DNA from: Pseudomonas viridiflava
Lineage (GTDB): Bacteria; Pseudomonadota; Gammaproteobacteria; Pseudomonadales; Pseudomonadaceae
Direction: 5' to 3'
Length of the DNA stretch: 64,000 nt
Assembly: GCF_900589395.1 (NCBI RefSeq)
Contig: NZ_UUIS01000019.1
Coordinates: forward strand, 94,421 to 158,420
Position numbers and translations under genes: made by a program. The notes under the pieces are model-generated. The model searched no databases, was not told the origin of the DNA, and worked only from the letters and a program-made list of their open reading frames with translations. How positions within the stretch are numbered: position 1 is the first letter of the stretch; each line of letters begins with the position of its first letter. Shown here in pieces: positions 17,225 to 27,854 of the stretch.

Positions 17225-19894
17225 TCAGACGCTGACCGGGTCGATCTTTTCAGCATTGATGCCCAGGTCGACCAAGGCCTGGGCCACCACCTGGCGTTCG
17301 ATCACGCCGTCATCGGCCAGGGCCTTGAGCGCTGCCAGCACGATGAACTGCCGGTCGACCTCGAAGTGCCGGCGCAGGGCTTCGCGGGTGTCGGACTGGC
17401 CGAAGCCGTCGGTGCCCAGCCCGACAAAACGTCGATCGCCCAGCCAGGGCCGGATCTGGTCGGCATGAATCTTCATGTAGTCGGTGGCCACCACCACCGG
17501 CCCCGGATGCCCCTCAAGCACTTGGCGCACATACGGCACCTGCGGCGCCTCCAGCGGGTGCAGCAGGTTCCAGCGCTCAGCCGCCTGCGCCTCGCGGCGG
17601 ACCTCGGTCAGGCTGGTGGCGCTCCACAGTTCGCTGCTGACGCCGTAGTCCTGCGCCAGGATTTCGCCGGCAGCAATCACCTCGGGCAGAATCGCCCCGC
17701 TGCCCATCAGTTGCACATGCCGCGCGCCATTGACCACACGCTCGACCGGCAGGCGATACAGCCCCTTGATGATCCCTTGCTCCACGCCTTCGGGCATGTC
17801 GGGGTGGGCGTAGTTTTCGTTGAGCACCGTGATGTAGTAATAGACATCCTGTTGCTCGACGAACATGCGCCGCATGCCATCGTGCACGATCACCGCCAGC
17901 TCATAGCTGTAGGTCGGGTCGTAAGAGAGGCAGCACGGCACAGTGGCCGACATCACATGGCTGTGGCCGTCATCATGCTGCAGGCCCTCGCCCATCAATG
18001 TGGTGCGCCCGGAAGTAGCGCCCAGCAAAAAGCCCCGCACACGGGCATCGCCGGCCGCCCAGAGCAGGTCGCCCACACGCTGGAAGCCGAACATCGAATA
18101 GAAGATATAGAACGGCAGGGTCATGACGCCGTGGTTGGCGTATGAAGTGCCAGCCGCGATCCACGACGAGGTGGCGCCGGACTCGTTCAGGCCCTCCTGC
18201 AGGATCTGGCCGTCGGTGCTCTCCTTGTAGTACGACAGCGTACCGGCGTCTTGCGGAGTGTAGAGCTGGCCGACATGGGAATGAATGCCGATCTGGCGGA
18301 ACAGGCTTTCCATGCCGAAGGTGCGCGATTCATCAGGCACGATGGGCACCACCAGGCGGCCGATGTTCGGGTCCTTGAGCAAGGTGCCGAGGATGCGCAC
18401 GAAGGCCATGGTGGTGGAAATGGCCCGTTCACCAGTGCCCTTGAGCTGGCCGGCCAGGGCCGACAATGGCGGAATCGCCAGCGGCTCGACCTGCGCCTGG
18501 CGCGCCGGCACATGCCCGCCCAGGCTGTCGCGCCGCGCTTGCAGGTAACGCGCCTCAGGGCTGTCAGGCGCCGGGCGCAGGTACGGCATTTCACCCAACT
18601 GCGCTTCGGACAGCTCCAGGCCGAAACGGTCGCTGAACGCCTTGACCGCCTCAGCGCCCATTTTCTTGAGCTGGTGATTGATGTTCTGCCCTTCGCCGGC
18701 CTCGCCCATGCCGAAGCCCTTCACCGTCTTGGCCAGGATCACCGTAGGCCGGCCTTTCTGGCGCATGGCGGCGCTGTAGGCGTTATAGACCTTGAGCGGG
18801 TCGTGGCCGCCACGCGACAGTTTCCAGATCTGCTCGTCGCTCAGGTCGCTGACCAGTTCCAGCAACTCGGGGTACTTGCCAAAGAAATGCTCACGCACAT
18901 AGGCGCCGTTCTGCGACTTGTAGGTCTGGTAGTCGCCGTCCACGCATTCCATCATGCGCTGGCGCAGCAGGCCGCTCTTGTCCTTTTCAAGCAAGGCATC
19001 CCAGCCGCTGCCCCAGATGACCTTGATCACATTCCAGCCGGCGGCGCGGTACAGGCTTTCGAACTCCTGGATCACCTTGGCATTGCCGCGCACCGGGCCG
19101 TCCAGGCGTTGCAGGTTGCAGTTGACCACGAAGATCAGGTTGTCGAGTTTTTCGCGCCCGGCCAAAGAGATGGCCGCCAGCGACTCGGGCTGGTCCATCT
19201 CGCCATCGCCCAGAAAGGCCCAGACCTTACGGCCCTGATGCGCCTTGAGCTCACGGTTTTCGAGGTAGCGCATGAAGCGTGCCTGATACGCCGCCGTGAT
19301 CGGGCCCAGGCCCATCGACACAGTGGGGAATTGCCAGAAATCGGGCATCAACCGTGGGTGTGGGTAAGACGAAATGCCCGCGCCGTCGGTCTCGCGACGA
19401 AAGTTGTCGAGCTGCGCTTCGTCCAGTCGCCCTTCAAGGTAGGCCCGCCCATAGATACCCGGTGACGAATGGCCCTGGATATAGACCATGTCGCCGCCAA
19501 AGGCCTCGGTGCGGCCACGGAAAAAATGCTCGAAGCCGACGTCGTACAGCACCGCCGCCGAGGCATAGGTCGCAATGTGCCCGCCCACGCCGGAGTGCTT
19601 GCCGGCGCGCAACACCATGGCCAGGGCGTTCCAGCGAATGTAGGCATTCAGGCGCTTTTCCATTGCCAGATCGCCCGGATAAGGCTGCTCACGCTCAGGG
19701 CTGATGCTGTTGACGTAGGGCGTGGTGACCCGACCATGAAAGTCGCCATGCAACGACACATCGAAGTCCAGCAACTGGTCGATGAGAAAATGCGCACGCG
19801 GGCGGCCTTCGGCCTCGACCACCGAGGCGATCGAGTCGAGCCACTCGCGGGTTTCCTGCGGGTCGGCATCACGGGTTGGATTGGTTTGCGCCAT
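17225..19894 (-). CDS. AceE-type 2-oxo acid dehydrogenase E1 (homodimeric pyruvate dehydrogenase family)
   Basis: An 889-aa thiamine-diphosphate E1 of the AceE family that decarboxylates pyruvate or a close 2-oxo acid and passes the acyl group to a lipoyl E2. The TPP motif is GDGEMDQPE...VVNCN, and the central and C-terminal transketolase-like domains are complete. No E2 or E3 gene is adjacent. It is therefore likely a second E1, comparable to MdeB (2-ketobutyrate dehydrogenase E1 of P. putida), rather than the housekeeping aceE. AGGAGG lies 7 bp before the ATG at 19894. Two palindromes and a divergent MarR gene sit upstream, so regulation by that MarR protein is likely. Confidence 0.9.
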   Translation of the reverse strand: MAQTNPTRDADPQETREWLDSIASVVEAEGRPRAHFLIDQLLDFDVSLHGDFHGRVTTPYVNSISPEREQPYPGDLAMEKRLNAYIRWNALAMVLRAGKHSGVGGHIATYASAAVLYDVGFEHFFRGRTEAFGGDMVYIQGHSSPGIYGRAYLEGRLDEAQLDNFRRETDGAGISSYPHPRLMPDFWQFPTVSMGLGPITAAYQARFMRYLENRELKAHQGRKVWAFLGDGEMDQPESLAAISLAGREKLDNLIFVVNCNLQRLDGPVRGNAKVIQEFESLYRAAGWNVIKVIWGSGWDALLEKDKSGLLRQRMMECVDGDYQTYKSQNGAYVREHFFGKYPELLELVSDLSDEQIWKLSRGGHDPLKVYNAYSAAMRQKGRPTVILAKTVKGFGMGEAGEGQNINHQLKKMGAEAVKAFSDRFGLELSEAQLGEMPYLRPAPDSPEARYLQARRDSLGGHVPARQAQVEPLAIPPLSALAGQLKGTGERAISTTMAFVRILGTLLKDPNIGRLVVPIVPDESRTFGMESLFRQIGIHSHVGQLYTPQDAGTLSYYKESTDGQILQEGLNESGATSSWIAAGTSYANHGVMTLPFYIFYSMFGFQRVGDLLWAAGDARVRGFLLGATSGRTTLMGEGLQHDDGHSHVMSATVPCCLSYDPTYSYELAVIVHDGMRRMFVEQQDVYYYITVLNENYAHPDMPEGVEQGIIKGLYRLPVERVVNGARHVQLMGSGAILPEVIAAGEILAQDYGVSSELWSATSLTEVRREAQAAERWNLLHPLEAPQVPYVRQVLEGHPGPVVVATDYMKIHADQIRPWLGDRRFVGLGTDGFGQSDTREALRRHFEVDRQFIVLAALKALADDGVIERQVVAQALVDLGINAEKIDPVSV

Positions 19895-19946
19895 CGGACA
19901 TCCTCCTGGACAGGCAGCGGCCAGCGTCGAAGCGCCCGGCCATTTG

Positions 19947-19960
19947 ATTGCAGTTGCAAT
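19947..19960. promoter_or_regulatory. Putative MarR operator 1
   Basis: ATTGCAGTTGCAAT, a palindrome with 6-bp arms around a 2-bp centre, lies 53 bp upstream of the AceE-type gene in the divergent region. Confidence 0.75.
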
Positions 19961-19985
19961 TGAATCTATCGTTAACGCCGGTATG

Positions 19986-19999
19986 ATTGCAACTGCAAT
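19986..19999. promoter_or_regulatory. Putative MarR operator 2
   Basis: ATTGCAACTGCAAT is the exact reverse complement of operator 1. It lies 39 bp from it and 27 bp upstream of the MarR gene start. Confidence 0.75.
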
Positions 20000-20026
20000 T
20001 ACTGACCCGCCTTTTCTGGAGCCTGC

Positions 20027-20485
20027 ATGGCCGTCCTCCCTCCTGCCGACCTTTGGTTCAATTTCGTACGCGCCCACCGCAGCCTGATCCGCGAAATCGA
20101 GCGGCGCCTGGCCGATGAAAAACTGCCGCCATACGCCTGGTATGACGCCTTGTGGGGTATAGAAAGCGGCCCGGACGGCTGCCGGCGCATGCATGAGCTG
20201 GCCGATGTCATGGCCATCGAGCGCTACAACCTGACCCGCTTGGTCGACCGGCTCGAAAAGGACGGGCTGGTGCAGCGCATCAAGGCTGTAGAAGACGGAC
20301 GCGGCGCCACGGCCTGCATCACCGACAGCGGCCGCGCGCTACGCAAGCGCATGTGGGCGGTGTACGAGCAGGCGGTCGACGAGTTGTTTCTGTCGGCGTT
20401 CAATGATGAACAGCAACAGGCGTTTGCCACTGCCCTTGAAACGACCATCGGCAAGGCCCGCCAGCACCTTCAGAACAAGCGATAG
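20027..20485 (+). CDS. MarR family transcriptional regulator
   Basis: A 152-aa winged-helix regulator. The recognition region is MHELADVMAIERYNLTRLVDRLEKDGLVQR, and the wing is KAVEDGRGATACITDSGR. It is divergent from the AceE-type E1 gene and converges on the E1-C-terminal-like gene, overlapping it by 16 bp. Copies of one 14-bp palindrome occur upstream of all three transcripts, so it probably controls its own gene, the E1 gene and the partial-E1 gene. The inducer is unknown; a 2-oxo acid or a precursor is a guess. Confidence 0.88.
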   Translation: MAVLPPADLWFNFVRAHRSLIREIERRLADEKLPPYAWYDALWGIESGPDGCRRMHELADVMAIERYNLTRLVDRLEKDGLVQRIKAVEDGRGATACITDSGRALRKRMWAVYEQAVDELFLSAFNDEQQQAFATALETTIGKARQHLQNKR

Positions 20486-21540
20486 CGTTGCCGGGCCTGC
20501 TCTGGCCTTTCAGCGTCTGACTGCCCTTCACGTCCCAACATCTGTAGGGCACTGAACACCAGCCAGTGCCGATCAAGACGCTGGCCGGGCGCCAGGCTGT
20601 CGGCCCCCAGCGCGCTGAACGGTGCTTGCACATAGGCACCGATCTGCGCGGCCACAAACCCGGCATAACCGGTCACCGCCAGCACCGGCGCATGGCTGGC
20701 TGCCAGACAATCGTGCAAATGGCTGCGACGCGGTGCCTGGTCGCGATGGCGACGGTTCCAGTGCTGCGCCGCCTCGGCCTCACGCGCCAAGCGGGTGTAG
20801 CTGGGCGCACTCCAGACCTCGCAGGCCACGTCCCAGTCCTGCTCAAGCAAGCGGGCGGTGGCGCGCACTTCACGCAACATCTTCCCCGCACCGAGCAGGC
20901 GGATCCGCGTGCCGCTCGTTGCTGCGGTCGATGACAAGCGATACAGACCCTGCCAGGCCTGACGCCGGTCAGATGCCCCGCCCTCGCCCGGCTCATCGTG
21001 CAGGGTCATGTAGCACACGACCGGCTGCGCCTCGACATACAGCGCCTGCACGGCTGCGCCCAGGATGGCCAGCGCTTCGGCGCCACAGGCCGGGTCGTAG
21101 GGCAGGCAATCGCGATTGCCTGCCAGCCACAGCGGCAGCCAGGGATGCGCGCCCTTGGCCCAGCGCGAGGGTGAAGATTCGATGTCATTGAGCAGGATGC
21201 CGCGCTCACCCAACTGACTGGCCAGCATCGACACCTGCGCCGAGGTGGTCGAGCGGGTCTGGTAGAACACCGGCCGCTGTCGACTGGCCTGACCGCTGAA
21301 CCAGCGCGGCCAGAGGCTGACAGGCGTATCGGTGCCGGGGTTTTCGCTTCGGTCGTCGATTATGTGCAAGCGGCCACGGGTGGGAGGCTCGTGCCTGAGG
21401 TGGTGCAGGGCGCTGGCAATGCTCGACAAAGGCGAGTGGGTGCTGCCGACACTGTCCAGATGCCATTGATCGATTCGCTGAATGCACACTTGGGTAGCCA
21501 GGGCCGGTGGTGCCGTGGTTTGTGAAGACGGGATATCCAT
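20470..21540 (-). CDS. Protein homologous to the C-terminal part of AceE-type E1
   Basis: A 356-aa protein whose C-terminal 230 residues parallel the transketolase C-terminal domain of the neighbouring E1. Shared landmarks include LPYDP, QGLYRLS, RLLGAG-reading MLREV, CEVWSAPSYT, REAEAAQHWNRRH and APVLAVTGYAGFVAAQIGAYV. The TPP-binding N-terminal half is missing, so it cannot be an E1 on its own. The start MDIPSSQTT at 21540 has AAGGAA 8 bp upstream; another in-frame ATG lies at 21561. A MarR-type palindrome lies 53 bp upstream. It could be a regulatory or structural partner of E1, or a divergent remnant. Codon use looks normal and the frame is intact. Confidence 0.75.
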   Translation of the reverse strand: MDIPSSQTTAPPALATQVCIQRIDQWHLDSVGSTHSPLSSIASALHHLRHEPPTRGRLHIIDDRSENPGTDTPVSLWPRWFSGQASRQRPVFYQTRSTTSAQVSMLASQLGERGILLNDIESSPSRWAKGAHPWLPLWLAGNRDCLPYDPACGAEALAILGAAVQALYVEAQPVVCYMTLHDEPGEGGASDRRQAWQGLYRLSSTAATSGTRIRLLGAGKMLREVRATARLLEQDWDVACEVWSAPSYTRLAREAEAAQHWNRRHRDQAPRRSHLHDCLAASHAPVLAVTGYAGFVAAQIGAYVQAPFSALGADSLAPGQRLDRHWLVFSALQMLGREGQSDAERPEQARQRYRLF

Positions 21541-21593
21541 TGCGGCAGATTCCTTGCGCACGGGTCAGAGGCGTACAGGAATAAGCCAGTATA

Positions 21594-21607
21594 ATTGCAA
21601 ATGCAAC
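21594..21607. promoter_or_regulatory. Putative MarR operator 3
   Basis: ATTGCAAATGCAAC matches the 19947/19986 palindromes except for the last base and the central pair. It lies upstream of the E1-C-terminal-like gene and overlaps TATAATTG. Confidence 0.6.
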
Positions 21608-21717
21608 CATAAGCTTTCCAGCATGACAGGGCCGTCATGCACAGAATCCAGGTTGAAAAACAGCCCGGTGCTACTATTGCGCAGCCGCAGAACCTCACAT
21701 TCAAAAGGACTTCTTTG

Positions 21718-22278
21718 ATGCTTTATCTTCGCCTGCTTCTGGTTTCAGCCTTTATCGCTCTTTGTACGGGATGCGCCTCGCCAGCCCAGATTTCGGGCAT
21801 GTCAGTACCGGCCGATCAGGCCAGGACAAATGCCTACGACCCGACATTGCAAAACAATGTCAACCTGACCGAGGTCAATGGTGGGGATAAGACCAACCCG
21901 ATGTGGACTTCGGAGATCGACGCACCGGATTTTGGCGCGGCATTGAAGCAATCGCTCGCCAATGCCAATTTGCTTGGTACAAGCTCAGCCCCTTACGCCC
22001 TGCGTGCCAACCTGTTGCGCGTCGAGCAGCCTATATTCGGACTGGATTTTCAAGTGACCAGCGAAGTTGAATACACCTTGATAGAGTCGAGCACCGACAA
22101 AGTGATCATGCGCGAAATCATTCGCACCCCTTTCACGGCCGGCGTGGGTGACTCGTTCATAGGCGTCAAGCGTCTGCGCCTGGCTAACGAAGGATCCGCG
22201 CGTGCGAACATCATGGACTTGCTCAAGCGCCTTAGCCTTCTGAAAATCGACGCAAGGCAGGTTTCATTGAAGAACTGA
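21718..22278 (+). CDS. Predicted lipoprotein, function unknown
   Basis: A 186-aa protein with a lipoprotein signal (MLYLRLLLVSAFIALCTGC, lipidated cysteine at 19). The mature part is one domain with alternating strands and a conserved-looking 'FGLDFQVTSEVEYTLIES' core, similar in feel to uncharacterised outer-membrane lipoproteins. AAAAGGA precedes the ATG at 21718. The frame is open upstream, but only this start gives a signal peptide. No partner genes suggest a role. Confidence 0.75.
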   Translation: MLYLRLLLVSAFIALCTGCASPAQISGMSVPADQARTNAYDPTLQNNVNLTEVNGGDKTNPMWTSEIDAPDFGAALKQSLANANLLGTSSAPYALRANLLRVEQPIFGLDFQVTSEVEYTLIESSTDKVIMREIIRTPFTAGVGDSFIGVKRLRLANEGSARANIMDLLKRLSLLKIDARQVSLKN

Positions 22279-22540
22279 GCCTTGATACAACCAGATCCTT
22301 GCTGCTCGCTCCCTTGGGCTTCACCCTGATGTGAACATCCAGGGGACGAGCCATGCACTGAATAGCTCCGCTTCTTGAACGCGTGATCGACGGCGATAGC
22401 CAAGGGGTCATAGCGTGAGGTATTGGATACGCAATAAACGAGATGGCACGGCGCTTGCGCTGCACGGCCTGGCGTCTCTGGACGCTGTCACACTTCTGGG
22501 TATTTGACGCGAGTCCTGGCAGAACCAAGACTTAGAGAAA
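22279..22540. other. Intergenic stretch without recognised gene
   Basis: 262 bp between the lipoprotein gene and ffs. Both strands give only short or unconvincing frames (for example a 98-codon minus-strand frame with no family resemblance). I see no clear terminator, although a T-rich TTTCTC stretch immediately follows the ffs 3' end on the minus strand. Confidence 0.5.
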
Positions 22541-22653
22541 GGTGGCAACCCCACCAGCCACACCCCGGCACACAATGTTCCCGCTATGGCTGCTTCCTTC
22601 CGGATCTGACCAGGTTCACGGGTAATCGTTGCGAGGGGACCGATGGGGCCACC
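22541..22653 (-). ncRNA. ffs: 4.5S signal recognition particle RNA
   Basis: The minus strand contains the invariant SRP domain IV: AGATCCGGAAGGAAGCAGCC, with the GGAA tetraloop and the asymmetric loop that binds Ffh. The 5' GGTGGCCCC pairs with the 3' GGGGTTGCCACC, closing a single long hairpin of about 113 nt, the size of bacterial 4.5S RNA. It guides nascent membrane proteins to FtsY at the inner membrane. Confidence 0.95.
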
Positions 22654-22684
22654 ATAACGACACTTGCCAGTGGCAAGCCGCGCC

Positions 22685-22712
22685 ATTGTACCGGTCTGGC
22701 GCGAAGTTACAA
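22685..22712 (-). promoter_or_regulatory. Sigma-70 promoter of ffs
   Basis: On the minus strand TTGTAA (-35, 22707-22712) and TACAAT (-10, 22685-22690) are 16 bp apart. The mature 5' end lies 31 bp past the -10 box, implying a precursor with a 5' leader of about 25 nt, as known for RNase P-processed 4.5S RNA. Confidence 0.75.
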
Positions 22713-22899
22713 CCTCTGGCGTGATTAAAATTTCGATGAGGGTCAAGTACTTGTGTAGCGCACCGGCGGCGGACGCTCTGATCGAAGCTCATCCGCTTTT
22801 CACGACCTGCCAGGACACCACAGCCCTATCGGAGGTTCTACTGGCGACTACCGGCTTGCAGAATAACCGGCGATCGTACCGGCCTCATCGCCTGCAGAG

Positions 22900-22972
22900 C
22901 AGCCTCCCACAAGCCTGATGACACCTCGAATCTCGTGCCTGGCATCAGATTGTGGGAGGCCGCAACTGCTAC
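22900..22972. repeat. REP-pair palindrome, type B copy 1
   Basis: GCCTCCCACA ... TGTGGGAGGC with an interior near GTGCCTGGCATCAGA. A second copy with the same order of blocks lies at 43251-43322. The surrounding 22713-23039 interval holds no gene that I can support. Confidence 0.75.
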
Positions 22973-23039
22973 GGGCGGCGATCCGACGATGAAGCCCTGA
23001 TTAATCCTGCAGATGCATCGGTCGTGCGACGGTGCAGCG

Positions 23040-24206
23040 TCAGGCCGCCTGCAGCACCTCGTCGGCCTTGCCGCCGGCTTCCTGGATCACCAGGTGGATG
23101 AAGTGCAGCTTGGCGATCACCGCCGGTGGCAGCACGAACGGGTAGAAGTCCGGCTGGCCCATGCTGCGCGACAGTTCGTTGAGCATCCCGGCCAGTTCGA
23201 TCCAGGCGTTGACGAACGACAGGAATGCCGGACCGCTGGGGTGCTGGGGGTCGTACAGCGTTTCAAGTGGGAATGGCTGGTAGTCGAGTTCCATTTCCCG
23301 GGCGCTCATGCCAAAGCCCAGGGCAGTGTCGACGGCGTCCATCATGTGCAGGTAGTGCGCCCAGGTTTCAGCCCAGTCTTCCCACGGGTGCATGGTGGCG
23401 TAGGCACTGACCGAGTGTGTCTGCCAGTCGGCCGGCGCGCCTTGCTCGTAGTGGCGATCCAGCGCTTCGGCGTAGCTGGCGCGCTCGTCGCCGAACAGGC
23501 CGCGAAAGCCTTCTTCCCAATGCGTATTGGCGATCAGTTGATCCCAGTAGTAGTGACCCACTTCATGACGGAAATGGCCCAGCAGCGTGCGATACGGCTC
23601 GCGCATCTGCACGCGCACCGCTTCGCGATGGGCGTCGTCGGCTTCCTTGATGTCCAGAGTGATCAGGCCGTTGGCGTGGCCGGTGGTGGGCTTGCGGCCC
23701 TCGATGTCGACGCCGATGAAGTCGAACGCCAGACCGCGTTCTTCGTCCACCGACTTGGGGATGACCTTCAGGCCCAGCGAGATCAGTTGCGCCACCAGGC
23801 GCCGCTTGGCGGTCTCGACCTTGCGCCAGCGCTCGTGGTTTTCAACGTCTGCAAGGTCCGGAATCGTGCGGTTGAGGCTGCACGCGACACAGAACTCGCC
23901 CAGGTCATGAGCCGGGAACAACCAGTTGCACGCCGCCGGCGTCTGCAGGTTGGCACAACGCCGGTACAGGCCGATGCCTGGCTCGTCACTCAGCCGCCAG
24001 GTGTCCGGCTCACCGGCCGGCTCCACGGCCACAACCCGGCTCTGCTGGGGCAGATACCCCAGCGCGGCTTCACAGGCCAGGCACTGGGTATTGGGAAAAA
24101 ACACCGACTGGCCGCAACGGCATGACCAGACCTTGCTGTTGCGCCGTGTTTCGCCGATGAATGGCGCAGCGAGACGCGAACTCAATTGCTCGAAAAATTG
24201 AAACAT
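23040..24206 (-). CDS. Putative zinc-binding metallopeptidase with N-terminal zinc ribbon
   Basis: A 388-aa cytoplasmic protein with two recognisable parts. The N-terminal ribbon has C29-x-C31 and C42-x2-C45. A gluzincin-type catalytic helix H214-E-V-G-H218 follows in GHFRHEVGHYYWDQL, and a downstream DWAETWAHYLH stretch could supply a third ligand. This matches the 'putative zinc-binding peptidase' family (Peptidase_Mx/DUF2248-like). A further cysteine-rich block (CAN...AACNW...CVACS, 84-110) may bind another metal. Its substrate is unknown. It stands alone between ffs and ligA. Confidence 0.82.
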   Translation of the reverse strand: MFQFFEQLSSRLAAPFIGETRRNSKVWSCRCGQSVFFPNTQCLACEAALGYLPQQSRVVAVEPAGEPDTWRLSDEPGIGLYRRCANLQTPAACNWLFPAHDLGEFCVACSLNRTIPDLADVENHERWRKVETAKRRLVAQLISLGLKVIPKSVDEERGLAFDFIGVDIEGRKPTTGHANGLITLDIKEADDAHREAVRVQMREPYRTLLGHFRHEVGHYYWDQLIANTHWEEGFRGLFGDERASYAEALDRHYEQGAPADWQTHSVSAYATMHPWEDWAETWAHYLHMMDAVDTALGFGMSAREMELDYQPFPLETLYDPQHPSGPAFLSFVNAWIELAGMLNELSRSMGQPDFYPFVLPPAVIAKLHFIHLVIQEAGGKADEVLQAA

Positions 24207-24291
24207 GGCGGATTTCCCCTGATGGCCTGCATGACTAGATCATGGCCACTTACAGGGGTTCCGTCGATACGAGGCCGGCAAGCCAGGCGGT

Positions 24292-26696
<2,405 letters not shown>

Positions 26697-26760
26697 AATC
26701 AGTGGAAGAAGAGGATAGGACACGGGCGCGGTCCATTGTGTTGCGCCCGGACCCGGACAC

Positions 26761-27615
26761 TCAGCGACGCTGAGTCAGTGCACGGCGCTCGAACTCGACG
26801 ATGCGCTGGCGATAGTGCTCGATGGTCTGCGCGGTCAGGACACTGCGCTGGTCATCCTTGAGTTCACCGTCCAGCTCATGCGCCAGCTTGCGGGCTGCAG
26901 CGACCATGACATCGAACGCCTGCTTGGGGTGACGCGGGCCTGGCAGGCCCAGGAAGAAGCTCACCGCACGGGTGCTGAAATGGTCGATGTCGTCCAGGTC
27001 GAACACGCCGGGCTTGACCGCATTGGCCATCGAGAACCAGATCTCACCGTTGCCGGCCATGCTTTCGTGACGGTGAAAAATGTCCATTTCACCGAAACGC
27101 AAGCCGCTTTCGAGAATGTTCTGCAACAGCGCAGGGCCCCGGAAGCCGCCTTCGTCGCGGGAGATGACGCTGATGACCAGCACCTCTTCCAGAGGCACCT
27201 GGTCCTTGTCTTCGGTGGCGCGCACGGTCGGTCTTTCGTCGACCGGCTCGTCGTCGCGGGCCGAGAACACGCCCGGGCCGTCATCGGCCAGGTCCAGATC
27301 GCCAGGGGCCGGTTCGTCCTTGCGCTTTCGGGTGTCGTTGTAGCGACGTCGCGGCTCGCGGGCCTCGCCACTGACCGAAGGCAGGTCGTGCTCGTCCAGC
27401 TGCGGCTCTTTGTGGGTGTCGAGCACGCGGGGTGGGCCGAGCAGCTCGGCAGACGACGGCGCTTCGTCCTCATCCGCTGTATTGGAGAAGCTGCGGTCGA
27501 GCCTGAATTTCAATTTTCCCTTGCCGCCGCGCATGCGGCGCCAGCCGTCAAAGAGAATACCGGCAATGACAATAATGCCGATGACGATCAGCCACTCGCG
27601 CAGACCGATTTCCAT
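26761..27615 (-). CDS. zipA: Cell division protein ZipA
   Basis: A 284-aa inner-membrane protein that tethers FtsZ polymers at the division site. It has an N-terminal anchor (about 5-24, [20 protein letters not shown]), a charged linker rich in Asp/Glu/Arg (25-140) and a C-terminal FtsZ-binding domain beginning near [21 protein letters not shown]. Position between smc and ligA is the usual pseudomonad arrangement. A 239-bp AT-richer gap precedes it and probably holds its promoter. Confidence 0.95.
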   Translation of the reverse strand: MEIGLREWLIVIGIIVIAGILFDGWRRMRGGKGKLKFRLDRSFSNTADEDEAPSSAELLGPPRVLDTHKEPQLDEHDLPSVSGEAREPRRRYNDTRKRKDEPAPGDLDLADDGPGVFSARDDEPVDERPTVRATEDKDQVPLEEVLVISVISRDEGGFRGPALLQNILESGLRFGEMDIFHRHESMAGNGEIWFSMANAVKPGVFDLDDIDHFSTRAVSFFLGLPGPRHPKQAFDVMVAAARKLAHELDGELKDDQRSVLTAQTIEHYRQRIVEFERRALTQRR

Positions 27616-27854
27616 GTAATCCCGTGCCTCTAATGAGAGATTCTGTAAACAAGGGCCTAAACCCCTTTAATACGCGGAGCCAAGTCTATGTTCTAACTGG
27701 CGTTTTGCCCACGCTGACGATAAAAAAGTGGTGATTAAACTAGCACGACCTCAGGCAACTTAACACCGTCTATTCCACCTGTGAGTCAAGAATCGGTAAG
27801 TAACGCACACACAACGTCAAAAAAACCTCGACGACCCCGCATTGTGCACACCCG

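Noticed and set aside
22232..22528. 98-codon minus-strand frame next to ffs
   Set aside because: It overlaps the lipoprotein gene's end, has no ribosome site and no recognisable domain; amino-acid composition looks like a non-coding frame.
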